DNA from: Cyanidium caldarium
Lineage: Eukaryota; Rhodophyta; Bangiophyceae; Cyanidiales; Cyanidiaceae
NCBI GenBank assembly: GCA_026184775.1
Contig: JANCYW010000012.1
Location: 344,226-408,225 of the forward strand
Length of the DNA stretch: 64,000 bases
Direction: 5' to 3'
Position 1 is the first letter of the stretch; the number at the start of each line of letters is the position of its first letter. The notes beneath the pieces are model-generated. The model was not told where the DNA came from. It worked only from the letters and a program-made list of their open reading frames with translations, and did not search any database. Shown here piece by piece: positions 27,591 to 38,300 of the stretch. Made by a program: the position numbers and the translations under genes.

Positions 27591-29999
27591 TTACGTTACG
27601 GTACCGGAAAACTCATAACCGTTCCGTTCATCCCGTGAGCGCTGCTGGGCGGCCTGCTTCGCGGCGCGCCGCTGCGGCCGGGTGCGCGCCAGACGCAACT
27701 CCAGCTTGGTGAGCGCTTTGCCGAGGCGGGCGATCTTTTCGTGATCCCGTCGCTGTTGCCGCCGGAAATCGCGCCGGAGGATCTCCTCGCGCTCGACGCT
27801 CTCTGCGGCGGCCATTTTGGCGGCGATGAGCTGTTGCAGCAGGTCGCCGTTCTCGGCGGTGGCGCGCATCAACGCCTGGCGCTGCGTCTGGCTCTCGGCG
27901 AGCACGGCGTCATGTGCCCGTTGCCCATGGGCGGCCGTCTGAGCGGTGCTTGCGGCGACGCCATCGGTGATTTGTTTGCGTAATGTGGCCGCCTGTTGCT
28001 GTGCGTCTTTCATAGCGTGTTCGGCGGTCGCGCGCAGTTGCGTGTGCAGGCGGCGCAGCGCCTGCGCCCGTTGATGGCACGCCTGCAACGACGACCACGC
28101 CGCCGCAGTAATGACCGGCGATGCGGAGGCAGTATCGCCTGCTGTTGGCTGTGGCGACTTGTTCTCCCTCTCTCGGATCGTTTGCAGACACTGGCCCAAC
28201 TCGGTCAGTTGAGCAGCGGTCGTTTGGTGTTGCTCCACCGCGACCGTTTTCAGACAGTGCACTTGATCGTGCTGGATGCGCACCGCCTGCAACAGCGTCA
28301 TCAGCGCGTGCCGCTGCATGCGAGCGCCCGGTAAATGCCTCTCCCCGACGTCGCTTCGCGAGGAGGAGGCGGCCAACGCGGCCAATACCGATGCTCGCAG
28401 CGCTTGCCACTCGACGGTGAACTGATCTCGCGTCTGCTGCACATTGCGCCGCCCGACATCCAGCTGCTCCGTGCGCATGGCCCGAATCTCGTCGCGCATC
28501 TCAGACAGCGACGAATGCAGCTGCGCCAAACACCGCCGCCCATGCTGCAACAGCTGCGCGACACACTGCATCTGCCGCTCCAGCACCGACGCTCCCGCCG
28601 GCACCAAGCTGCCGACGGCCGCTGCGCGTCCTGCATCCGAACCGAGTCCATCGGCCGACTCGAGGGTGAGGGCGATGGCTGGCGGCGGTTCTGCGGTGAA
28701 TCCGCTTTCGGGTGCCGCCAGCCATCGCCCTAGCGCTTGCACTTGGCGGTGCCATTGTCGTGCCAACGACACGCTGCGCGCGACCGACTCCACCAGGTGG
28801 GCCACAGCGGTGCTCAGCTGCGACCACGGCTGCACCACCGCTTGCAACGCGTCCACGTGCGCGAGCATGCGCAAATCGGGTATCGAGCACGTCTGCCGTG
28901 TTGCCGTGGCGAGCACCGTGCCACCTGCGCCTGCCCCCTCCTCATCGGTTGCCAGCCGCACCATGGCGGCCGTGCTTTGGAGAGCGCCGGCGATCACCTG
29001 GGCCGCCTGCGACGCCTCCTCATGCTTGGCCTGTGTGCGATCGGCCAGCTCCAAAAAGTGCTTCGACTGCTGCTCCGCCTTCCACAGCTCCTGTCGCAAC
29101 TGGGTGTTCTCGCGGCGCAGGCGCACCAGCAGCGGATGCAGCGACAAGTCCGGCGTCATCTCCGCATTCACGACTGGCGCTTTGGCGGCGACATCGGACG
29201 CCTCCTCCACGACGGTGCCGGGCATCGCCACCTGGGCCGAGGCAGCCGTCGCGACAACCGCCACACCTTCGTCGACGGCGGCCGCGGTGACCGCTGGCGG
29301 TGTCGGCACCTCTGCCTCCGCCTCCGAGTCGGACCACACCGACGATTGCACGCTCAGCTCGCTCAGTTCGGAACCACCGTACGACGAAGTGCTGCCGCCG
29401 TGTGCGGACGCAGACGGCCCCAGCCATGACAGCCGCACCTGAGCCTCGATCTGGACCCCGCCGCTCAGCGCAAAGGTATGCGCCAGGGAGATGCCGCTGC
29501 CCAGCTCGCCCAAAAAGTCCACCACGTTGAAGTGCACCTTGGCCAACGCTTTCGACGCCAGTATCGGCGTCCTCGCCGCACCGCTGCCGCCGCCCAGCCT
29601 GTCTGCGGCCACCAGCCGCAGCTTGGCGTCTTTGGCATCGAACGAACCGCTCCCTTTCGGGCGGTACAGCGTACACAGCACCGAGAGCGTCTCGTTCACC
29701 GACGTTGCGTTTTGCGGACTGCCGCGATCGGGCGCTCGGAACGGCGCACTGCTGGAGGCGCGCACACCGCGCTGCAGCTGCACCGCCAGGGTGCGTCCGC
29801 GCGGTGCGTTGACCACTCGAGTGACGGTGACATCCAATTGGAAGTGCTGCCGTTCCTTGTGTAGCCGTGACGGCGCCCGTGCCATCCGGTGGAACATTGT
29901 TCGAGTGGATGGCCCGAGCGGGACGGTGCCGACAGGGGGCTGCAGACGGACGGGAGGCGGGAGACCATCGAAAATGGCCGGTGCCAGCGGGTCTCGCAT
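27591..29999 (-). CDS. NT-C2 domain plus long coiled-coil protein
   Basis: The 802-residue product begins with an N-terminal C2-like domain (about residues 45-195): HFQLDVTVTRVVNAPRGRTL, TSVNETLSVLCTLYRP and ALAKVHFNVVDFLGELGSG, the pattern of the EEIG1/EHBP1/PMI1 NT-C2 family. Residues 290-790 are mostly coiled coil rich in Gln, Ala, Arg and Leu. In plants and animals such proteins link membranes or organelles to the cytoskeleton (PMI1 in chloroplast movement, EHBP1 in endosomes). Orthology to a particular member cannot be claimed. The start is at 29997-29999; in-frame ATGs at residues 35 and 39 would still keep the whole domain. Confidence 0.7.
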   Translation of the reverse strand: MRDPLAPAIFDGLPPPVRLQPPVGTVPLGPSTRTMFHRMARAPSRLHKERQHFQLDVTVTRVVNAPRGRTLAVQLQRGVRASSSAPFRAPDRGSPQNATSVNETLSVLCTLYRPKGSGSFDAKDAKLRLVAADRLGGGSGAARTPILASKALAKVHFNVVDFLGELGSGISLAHTFALSGGVQIEAQVRLSWLGPSASAHGGSTSSYGGSELSELSVQSSVWSDSEAEAEVPTPPAVTAAAVDEGVAVVATAASAQVAMPGTVVEEASDVAAKAPVVNAEMTPDLSLHPLLVRLRRENTQLRQELWKAEQQSKHFLELADRTQAKHEEASQAAQVIAGALQSTAAMVRLATDEEGAGAGGTVLATATRQTCSIPDLRMLAHVDALQAVVQPWSQLSTAVAHLVESVARSVSLARQWHRQVQALGRWLAAPESGFTAEPPPAIALTLESADGLGSDAGRAAAVGSLVPAGASVLERQMQCVAQLLQHGRRCLAQLHSSLSEMRDEIRAMRTEQLDVGRRNVQQTRDQFTVEWQALRASVLAALAASSSRSDVGERHLPGARMQRHALMTLLQAVRIQHDQVHCLKTVAVEQHQTTAAQLTELGQCLQTIRERENKSPQPTAGDTASASPVITAAAWSSLQACHQRAQALRRLHTQLRATAEHAMKDAQQQAATLRKQITDGVAASTAQTAAHGQRAHDAVLAESQTQRQALMRATAENGDLLQQLIAAKMAAAESVEREEILRRDFRRQQRRDHEKIARLGKALTKLELRLARTRPQRRAAKQAAQQRSRDERNGYEFSGTVT

Positions 30000-30710
30000 C
30001 GCGGTGCTGCGGTTCGCGATCGGGAGCGGAACGCGGAACGGGACCTGGGGCCCATTCCGATCATAGGAAGGAGGGGCAAGGAGGGCACTGATTGGAGAGG
30101 GCTGTTTCGTCGTTGGCGCCAGCGTTGCAACGGCGGGTTTGCCATACCGTGCGAGTGTGGGTGGAGTGCTAGCGGCACGGTTTGCCTATGGCGATGGTAC
30201 CGTTCGTGGTTGGTCGGAGCGGTCGCCCGCGGAGGGACGTCGCATAACGTTTATCAGGCGAATGGCTGTTGAGAGGCATTGCCGACAGCGTGCCACCTCT
30301 CCAACACAATGCGCAGTGCGCGCCATCTGCAACAATCCACAACACGCAGTATCTCCTCGCCGAATCCGTCCCTCGAGCACGCATCGACGAGAAACGAACA
30401 ACAATACCCGGCGATGTGGCGCATCGAGCGCCCGTGTGTGCGGTGCGCGGTGGTGCGCGCAACGTGTCCGGGCAACACGGTTTTCTCCCGTGCTGTCACA
30501 CAGCTGGCCGTATTCGCTCGTCCGGCTCTCATACCCAGGGTTGCCGCGTGGGACAGGTGGAAGCGAGTTGCCGACATCGTGTGCGTTGTGGCGTGCTGGT
30601 GAAGGGTACTGCGTGGAGGACGGTGTGTGGGTCTGACTTGCGTAGCGGGTGCGCTGCCAGAGCGTCAACGGGCCGGTCTCCCGGCGTCTCTCATCGATTT
30701 GCGCACCTTC
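30000..30710. other. Long divergent intergenic region
   Basis: The 711 bp separate the NT-C2 gene and the BRO1-domain gene, which point away from each other. Frames within it are short, overlap and lack the G/C-ending codon bias of the neighbours. I see no repeat or RNA gene. Confidence 0.4.
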
Positions 30711-32033
30711 ATGGGCAACATTCTGGAGTGTTGTGGAGCGAACTCCGCGACCGGCCAAGGCGACGCTATCCCCGCCGACCTCGTCACCTACCAGCCGTCT
30801 CTGAAACGCACCAAGGCGGTTACCATACCCAGTCAGGAGGATGCCAACGCGCTTCGCGAGTCGTACGTGCAACCGACGGTGGCCACGCCCGAGGAGCAGG
30901 AGACGCTCTACGTGAAACGGCTGACGCGGACGGCCATAGCGCCGTACCTGTGTCATCTGGCGGCGATGAGTTATTTGGACGTGCCGGCGTTTGCGTGGTC
31001 CAGCGCGCTGGCGCCCGAGTCGTTTACCGAGCGGCAGGAGGTGCCTTTCGAGAGCGTGAACGTCATCTACCTGTTGACGCAGGCCACCGCCCAGCGCGCG
31101 GTTCAGGTGAAGGAACACGACTGGATCAGCAGCACCGAAGCGGTGTCGGTGGGTGCGGGCGAGCTGCCGGAGCTGGCGGCGGCCACCGGCGAGCCGCGGG
31201 AAGACCGCCGCTCAGCCGCCTACCGCCTGTACGTGGAGGCCATCGAAGACCTCGAGGCGGCGCGGGCGCTGCGCGACGAGCACTTCACCTCGGCACAAGC
31301 GTTGCGCCTGCCCACCGACTTGACCGATGCGGTCATCGAGGCGCTGATCCACCAGTTCGAGGGGCAGGCCGAGGAGATCGCCGTGGCCAAGGCGCTCGCG
31401 GCGCGTCCGCTGTCGGTGAAGACGCGGTCGGCCAGCGCCGCCAGTAGCAGCACCGCCACGACCAACGCTGCTACCGGCAGCGCCGACGCCCCTGCGGTCA
31501 CCGCCAAAACGCTGGCCATGTTGGCGCACTCCTCGGTGCGCCACTTTCAGGACGCGCTCTCGCTGCTGGATCAGGTGTGTCCGCAAGATCGCCAAGTGCG
31601 CATTCATGTGCAGCAAGAGCGCTACCACGCGTGGATCGAGTATCTGCGCTTCAAGGTGCAGGTGGTGACGGCGCGGGCGCGCTGCCTGCAGGCGATCGAC
31701 ATGTGGCAGACGTCGTCGCTGCAGGAGGATGCACGGGGCGCGGCGCTGGCCGCATTTCAGAGCAGCTTCGACGCGCTAGAAGCGGCCCGCAGCCACGTGC
31801 ACAAATCGTGGTGTGGCGCGTCGCGGACGCAGCGCGAACAAGTGCTGCAGGCGGTGGCCATTCTGGAGACCGAGATCATGGAGGCGCATGCGCCGGCCGG
31901 CGAGGAGAACATGCGCCTATACTTGACCGAAAAGCACGAGCACCCGCCGCCGTTGCCAGCGCCGCGCGGCCTGTTGCGCGACGTGCAAGCGTGGGATTGG
32001 CGCAGTGCCTCTGCGGAGCCGACGGCCGGGTAG
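30711..32033 (+). CDS. BRO1-domain protein, BROX-like, with N-terminal acylation signal
   Basis: The 440-residue product aligns by eye with BROX/ALIX BRO1 domains: YRLYVEAIEDLEAARALRDE, then DLTDAVIEALIHQFEGQAEE with IAVAKALAARP (compare IEAYVIQCQAEAQEVTIARAIE in BROX), LAHSSVRHFQDALSLL and YHAWIEYLRFKVQVVTARAR. BRO1 domains bind CHMP4/Snf7 of ESCRT-III. The start ATG at 30711 gives MGNILECCGANS, a strong N-myristoylation motif with adjacent cysteines suited to palmitoylation; animal BROX instead is farnesylated at its C-terminus. A Ser/Thr/Ala-rich insertion lies near residues 235-265. The longer frame begins with GTG at 30627 and would hide the acylation site. Confidence 0.78.
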   Translation: MGNILECCGANSATGQGDAIPADLVTYQPSLKRTKAVTIPSQEDANALRESYVQPTVATPEEQETLYVKRLTRTAIAPYLCHLAAMSYLDVPAFAWSSALAPESFTERQEVPFESVNVIYLLTQATAQRAVQVKEHDWISSTEAVSVGAGELPELAAATGEPREDRRSAAYRLYVEAIEDLEAARALRDEHFTSAQALRLPTDLTDAVIEALIHQFEGQAEEIAVAKALAARPLSVKTRSASAASSSTATTNAATGSADAPAVTAKTLAMLAHSSVRHFQDALSLLDQVCPQDRQVRIHVQQERYHAWIEYLRFKVQVVTARARCLQAIDMWQTSSLQEDARGAALAAFQSSFDALEAARSHVHKSWCGASRTQREQVLQAVAILETEIMEAHAPAGEENMRLYLTEKHEHPPPLPAPRGLLRDVQAWDWRSASAEPTAG

Positions 32034-32044
32034 CGGGCATAGAA

Positions 32045-32082
32045 CCAGAAGCGAGAGAGAGAGAGAGAGCGAGCGAGAGACA
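32045..32082. repeat. GA-rich microsatellite
   Basis: A tract of mostly GA dinucleotides with GAGC interruptions lies just after the BRO1-domain gene's stop codon, in the convergent interval before COG7's stop. Confidence 0.75.
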
Positions 32083-32178
32083 GAACGCGCATACGGAAGC
32101 AACATACCGGATCGATCGGTGTAAAGTCAGGCGCGGGAAGCGCACCGCAGGAATGACCGTTCCCGGCTGGCGCGCGGC

Positions 32179-35058
32179 TCATTCTGTCGTCGACGGGAAC
32201 CCGAGCGCTCGCAGCACATCCCGGAGGTATTCGAGGTCGGCGGCCAGCTGCCGCGGATCCTCCTCTTCGGTCGAATCGACTCGCCGGCGCCGTTCCGTCA
32301 GGCACTGCATCACGTGGTGCGACACCGCGCCGATCCATGGTCGGGCGGCGCGCGCCACGGCCGCTTGCGACAACGCCGCATCGGCTGTTGGTGCGGCACT
32401 GGACGGATGATTCATATTCAGCGCCTGTTGTACCAGCTCGGCGGTGTGTTGGGCGTCGCCGGAATGGCGGGCATCGAGCGGCGCGGCCAATGTCAGGCGG
32501 TCGCCGCGCCCCGCCAGCAGCAGCACCGATTCGAGCAGTTGCGCGCACGCGAGCAGGCGTTCGCCCAGCTGGGCGGCGGCCGGCGACGGGCCCACCGCAA
32601 AGCCGGACGCGTCATCGTCGCCGGTCTCGGGCTGCATCAGCGCCAGCGACGGATACGCGCTGACGGCGCCCTCAGCACTGCCCAACGCTGCAATCTGTTC
32701 GCGCATGCCGTGCGTCAGCGTCTCCAGCACCAAACGATGTGCGATCTGCACGGTGTCGGCCAGTTGCACCGCGGCGGCGGTCGCAGCCGCCTCCATGGGG
32801 CGCTGGTCGGCCTGCATCAACGCTTGCAGCGTCGCCATCACGTCCGGGTCGGCGTGCCAGCGCCAGCGCAGGGAGAGCGGTGTTCGGGATGAAGCGGTGT
32901 CGCCGTAGCGCTCATGCGGCTGTTCCGCCTCCCATACTTGCCGTGCCGCCTCCCGACTCGCTCCCACCGCCACGCGTCGCGCCTCTCGCCAGCACTCCAT
33001 CCAACTGGCCAGGGCGTACAACAGCTCCAACGCCGAGCGCAACGGGCTGGCGTCGGCCACCGCGGTCGCCTCGTTCACCGATGCGGACCACGTCGCCTGT
33101 GGCAGCTGTTGCCAGGCGCGTCGCTGCGCCGCCAGGCCGAGCGCCGCCACTTGACGCACCTCTTCCAACAATCGTTCGGCGGCTCGGTCCAGCGCCGGCA
33201 GCACCGAAGCCGACAGCGCCAGACCGCCGGTGCGCTCCGCGCAGGTGCGCGCCAATCGCCGTGCCGCTGCACCGTACGGCTCGGCGGTGGCGTCCACGGC
33301 CCGCGCCGTCTCCGCCAGCGCCCGGGCTATGGTCGGTTCGACCTCCGAAGCGCCATCCAGCTCCAGCGACGTGGCCAGTGCGCGAAGGCGAGGCAGCTGT
33401 TGGCGTACCCGCAACCACCGCTGTGCATGCGGGTTGCTGGCCGCGGCGGTCAGCGGCGCCGTCAACTCCGGCAGAAAGTAGAATCCCAGGTTGCTGGCGT
33501 AGACCAGCGAGGGTAGCGTGCAGGCGTCGAAGGCGTCTGCAAGCCGAGGCCGTCGAGATGTCTCCTCTGTCATCCCGAGCAGCGAGGTTGCATCGCCACG
33601 CCATCGGTCGTCAGGGATATCCCTCCCGCTCCCATGCACGAACACGTGGCGCGCCCACTGGTCGATAGCATCGAATATCGCAGTGACATGCGCCTCGATG
33701 CTGTGCGAGGTACCCACCTCCATATCGTCCGCAGCGCGCTGCCCATGGGGCGGTGCCGCATGGGTGAAATACAAAAGCGCCGTCAGCGACGGCAACACGG
33801 CCTCGGCGACTTGCAGTAGCAACGCCTCGTGAAAGTCGGCAGCAGAGTCGTCGGTCGTCGGAGACCGAGTGTTGCGACATTCCGATGACGTGATTGCCGT
33901 GTTGTGCGATGCTGAGCGCGGCGACTCGACGGTCACCGCATTCGATGTTGTGCCCTCTGCGGCGGGACCGGCCGCGATATCGGCGTTGAGTGCTGTCCAC
34001 CACTTGCGGTATCGCTGCAGATCGGTCGCCACTTGTGGCAGGTGCTGCGCGATCGCCGTCGCTACGGCTTGCAAGTCGGGCACTCGATCGAGCGGCAATG
34101 CGCGTCGTCGTGATGCCGCTGCGGCTTCCACTTGTCGCCAGCGCATTCGACCCGGGTGGTCGCCTTCGCGGGTGGTGACGTGCGCCTCGTCCACCGAATG
34201 CCACAGCCGGCGGGCGGCTGACGAGTCGTCCAAGCGTCGTCGACTCGACTCCGCCACCCCTTGCACGATAGCACCCACGCACGCGTCCCGGAAGCGATCT
34301 TCCATGCCCGCTCGTCGGCAGCACGCTCGCAGTTGCCGACACTCGCGCTCGGCGGGCGTGTGCTGGTCGTTCGTCAGCGCCTCTTCGTCGACGCTCTCCA
34401 CGCAGTTTTGTAACTGCTGTCGCAAACGCTCGGCCAGCGTGTCCGAAGCACTCTGCATCCGCGTCTGCCATTCTTGCGTGACCAACTCCAGATCCGGAAT
34501 CGCTCGCAACTGCCGCAACGCCCGGCGCAACTGGCCCAGCGCGTCCGTATACGCCAACAGATCGCCCGACTCGTGCAGGGTGCTCAGACGCGCTGAGCTG
34601 CGCTCAGCAGCTGCAGCACTCTGCAACAACACCGTGCTTTCCCGCACGAGCCTCGACACTCGCTCGGCGGTGGACAGCGAGCGCAGCACCGCCGCCAACT
34701 CGCCCGGGGCCGATGCGCCAGCAGCCTCCGGCGGCGGCCCGTCGACCTCCCGCTGTGTCCGCGTCTGCACGCGCACCGCTCGTTGCCGCGCCCGCTCTGT
34801 GTCACGAACCACCTCCGGCATTGCCCCCACGGACGCTTGCAGCAACTCGGTCAGCAGCGGCTGCGCCTCGCGCCATTGCGTCTGCACCGTCGTCCAGCAG
34901 GCCTGTAGCGCCGCCTCCGCAACATCGTCACCTGCGGCCGTTTCGGTCACTTTACCGACGCCGTCGGACTCGCCTGCTGACAACCGCTCGTTGAGATACG
35001 CGCAGATATCGACGTCGGTGCCACCCCACTCCCAAAACGTCTCGGGATGTTTTTGCAT
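32179..35058 (-). CDS. COG7: Conserved oligomeric Golgi complex subunit 7
   Basis: The 959-residue product fits COG7, a lobe B subunit of the Golgi tethering complex for retrograde vesicles. The start is MQKHPETFWEWGGTDVDICA followed by YLNERL, comparable to the F.D..FDVKEWIN opening of COG7. Next comes LLTELLQASVGAMPEVVRDT, matching the ALQNMPKVLRDVEAL helix, then the LHESGDLLAYTDALGQLRRA helices. The C-terminal part (PWIGAVSHHVMQCLTERRRR, then LAADLEYLRDVLRALGF) matches W...ia..tmq.y......L..D..YL.NV..ALG. Overall it is helical, soluble and Ala/Arg-rich. The frame extends to a TTG at 35526; the first ATG is at 35056-35058. Confidence 0.82.
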   Translation of the reverse strand: MQKHPETFWEWGGTDVDICAYLNERLSAGESDGVGKVTETAAGDDVAEAALQACWTTVQTQWREAQPLLTELLQASVGAMPEVVRDTERARQRAVRVQTRTQREVDGPPPEAAGASAPGELAAVLRSLSTAERVSRLVRESTVLLQSAAAAERSSARLSTLHESGDLLAYTDALGQLRRALRQLRAIPDLELVTQEWQTRMQSASDTLAERLRQQLQNCVESVDEEALTNDQHTPAERECRQLRACCRRAGMEDRFRDACVGAIVQGVAESSRRRLDDSSAARRLWHSVDEAHVTTREGDHPGRMRWRQVEAAAASRRRALPLDRVPDLQAVATAIAQHLPQVATDLQRYRKWWTALNADIAAGPAAEGTTSNAVTVESPRSASHNTAITSSECRNTRSPTTDDSAADFHEALLLQVAEAVLPSLTALLYFTHAAPPHGQRAADDMEVGTSHSIEAHVTAIFDAIDQWARHVFVHGSGRDIPDDRWRGDATSLLGMTEETSRRPRLADAFDACTLPSLVYASNLGFYFLPELTAPLTAAASNPHAQRWLRVRQQLPRLRALATSLELDGASEVEPTIARALAETARAVDATAEPYGAAARRLARTCAERTGGLALSASVLPALDRAAERLLEEVRQVAALGLAAQRRAWQQLPQATWSASVNEATAVADASPLRSALELLYALASWMECWREARRVAVGASREAARQVWEAEQPHERYGDTASSRTPLSLRWRWHADPDVMATLQALMQADQRPMEAAATAAAVQLADTVQIAHRLVLETLTHGMREQIAALGSAEGAVSAYPSLALMQPETGDDDASGFAVGPSPAAAQLGERLLACAQLLESVLLLAGRGDRLTLAAPLDARHSGDAQHTAELVQQALNMNHPSSAAPTADAALSQAAVARAARPWIGAVSHHVMQCLTERRRRVDSTEEEDPRQLAADLEYLRDVLRALGFPSTTE

Positions 35059-35391
35059 GGCATACGGGTCGTCGCCGAGACACCGCCCGGGCACGAACGG
35101 TTGGCGCGCGCGCGTGCCCGATCGATTGCCCCGTTGGCGCGAAAGGTTCGCGCGTTCGTCGCACGCCGCGGGCGAGGTGCACGCGGTGCCGCGGACGAGT
35201 GGGGCAGCGGCGTCGAGGGAAGCAGGGAGCGTCGTGGGGGCATTTTGCGCGAGTACCGGTGAGTTCCGGATGCGTGTCGGCGGCAACGCAGGGAAAGGGC
35301 GTTGTGGTGTGGACCGCAGCGGCGCGGCGCGACGAGCCTGAAAATCGGGGTCCGGGGGAGGGGGCAGGTCGCCGAGGCGCGTGTTGTGACC
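35059..35391. other. Divergent promoter region between COG7 and SMC5
   Basis: The 333 bp between two divergent ATGs hold no gene, repeat or RNA that I can recognise. Confidence 0.4.
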
Positions 35392-38300
35392 ATGCGAGCG
35401 TCGAGAAGTGTTGGTGCGGAGGGCAAGTGCCGGGCGACAGTGCCGTCGAGGAGGGCGACGCCGGCCAAACGAGTGAACGCTGCGGCAGGGGAGACACCAC
35501 CGACCGGGGTGTCCACCAGTGGACAACGCCCGGGAGATGAGGGAAACAACTTGGAGAACGAGTCACTCCCTGCCGCGACGTTGTCATCGAAGCGGCCACG
35601 GCGAGGAGGGCTGGAGCCGGACGAGAATCGCAACGCGACCAACACGCCTCGCGTCGGCACATCTTCGCCGGGGCGGTCGAGCGCCTCGCCCAGCCAGGAT
35701 GGCAACGACACCCAGGCACCTCTCGTTGCCGAGTCGAATGCTCATAGCACGGCCGTGGCCGATGCTGCGACATCCGCTCCGCCTGCGTGGTGTCGTGGCC
35801 ACATCTATCGCATCCGCCTGACCGATTTTCTCACGTTTGACGACGTAGAGATACGGCCGGGGCCGCGACTGAACTTGGTCATCGGTCCGAACGGCTCGGG
35901 CAAGTCGTCGATCGTGGCGGCCATATGTATTGCACTGGGCGGTCGGCTGGAGCTGATCGGCCGCTCCTCCAACCTGGGTCTGTTCGTGAAACACGGCAAG
36001 TCCCGGGCCAGCGTGGAGGTGGCGCTGTACGATCCGGATGTGCCGCAGCGTAGTCGGGTGGTGCAGCGCGTGTTCACCCGCGATAACCGCAGCGAGTTTT
36101 GGGTGGATCGACGGCGCGCCTCCAAGCAGGTGGTGGAGGAACTTGTTCGGACGTACGAGATCCAGTTGGACAATATCTGTTCGTTTCTGCCTCAGGAGCG
36201 GGTGGTGGAGTTTGTGGAGAGCACCCCGCAGGAGATGCTGCGCAACACCATACGCGCGGTGTACGGCAGCACGGAGCTGGAACGTTTTGAGCAGGTGAGT
36301 CGCGCCGAGCTGGAGCTGCAGGACGAGCGTTCCCAGGCCGGCGCCGACGAACAGCGCCTCCAAGAACTGGTGCGTCAGAACGAGGCACTAGAGGCGGAAG
36401 TGCGTTTCTTCGAGGAGCGCGAAGCGCTCATGCAACAAGTGCAGAACATGCTCATCTACCGACCGTACTGCCTGTACGAGATCGCTCGACAAGAGGCGCT
36501 GGCCCTGAACGACGCCTTCAAAGAGGCGGATGCGGTCTTTCAGCGTCAGCGCGATGCGTTCGAGCACGAGTGCGCGCCGTTGCGGGAGAAACAACGCCAG
36601 TGGCTGGCCACGGAGAAGCGCGTGAAGGCGTTGCGCGCCGAGCTGGCGCAGCGAGACCAGCGCCTGCAGCAGCGGCTGTCGCGCCTGAGCGAGTTAGCGC
36701 TGCAATTTGAGGATGACAGCGACGCACTGGCTCGCATCGATGCCGATGCCCGCGAGCGCGAACACAACCACGCGGCGTGCCAGCGCCAGGTGGAGCAGTT
36801 GCGGCGCGAATGGCAAGCGGCGGCGGGCGCGCACGGCGATCCGGAGACGCTGACGCGTCGCCTGGAGCAGCTGCGACAGGAGCGCGCCGACCTCAGCCGC
36901 CACATTGGAGAGGCGAGCGACCGGGCGCGCGAACTGCAGCGCAGCACCTTGCTGCCGCTGCAACAGGAGCGCGAGGAGAAGCGTGCCGCTCTGGAGCAAC
37001 TGCAGAACGTTCGGCAACGACGTCTGGAGGTGATTCAGCGCCGCCACCCGCACGTGCGCGTCTGGGAGGCGTACCGCTACATGGAGGAGCAACGCCAGGC
37101 CGGTCGGTTCCGCGGCGCCGTCTGGGGACCGATCCCGCTGGAGATATCGGCGCGTGACCGCCTCCATAGCGATGTGCTGGAGACGGTGCTGAGCGGCTGG
37201 CTGGAGGTGACCTTCGTGTTCGAGTCGAGCGACGACGAGAGGATGGTGTTTCAAGAGTCGCGCCGCAACCACTGGCGCATCAACACCATCGGACTGCCGC
37301 GGGCGGAGTTTCGGCCGGCGCCGCCGGCGCGGCTGGAGCAGGTGCGGCACCTGGGCGTGCGCGGTTTCCTCTACGATTGCTTCGAGGCGCCGGAGAATTT
37401 CAAGCGCGCCGTGGCCGATGCCGCACCGCTGCACCTCATTGCCGTGGCTGACGCGGCGGCGGCGGCGCAGCATCTGACCGAGCTGGCGCTGCGCCACAAG
37501 ATCTTTCTGGTGTTCACCGCCGACGGCGGGTACCGCAGTCGCGTGTCGCGTTACGACGCACACAACGTGTCCACCCGCATCGAGGGCGCGCTGCGCCATT
37601 CGGGTCTGTATGCTGGCGCCGACGAACGGCAGATCGAGGCGCTGGCCACCGAGCTGTGTGCGCTGGATGCGCGGCACGAGCAGGCGCAACGGCAGCTGCG
37701 CGAATGGGAGGAGCGCGAGACGCAGCTGCGTGTGGAGGAGCGCCAGCGGCAACAGCGACTGGCGGAGCTGACCGAATCGCGCCGACAGGTGGAGCATGCG
37801 CGGCAACGCCTGGAGATGCAGGAGCGCACGCTGCACACCATGGAGGAGGAGATGCGGGATGGCGGCCGCGACGAGGCGCGACGGCGGCAACGACGGGCGC
37901 ATATGAGACGCCAAGCGCGCGAGTATTTGTCCGAGGCGATCGAAGCGGGTGCAGCGTTGTCCACCATCGGCGGGGTTGTGGACGAGGTGGCGCGGTTGAC
38001 GGCCGTCGTCACCGATCAGCAGCGGGTGGTGTATGTGGGGGAGCAACGCATGTCGGCGGCCGCACAGGTAGTGCAACGACTGGAGCAGGAGCGGCGGGTG
38101 GCACGGGAACGCCTCCTGGAGGCCAAGCGGGCGGTGAAACAGCGGCGGGCGGAGGCGGAGCGCCAGGCGCCGCTCACCGAGCAACTCACCCGGCAACTGC
38201 GCGAATGGCAGTATCCGGAGAATGTGGAGGCGTTGGACGAGCTGATCGCCCGCACCCGCGCCCGGGCCGAGGCGCTCACCGACGTGTCGTCCGAGACGGT

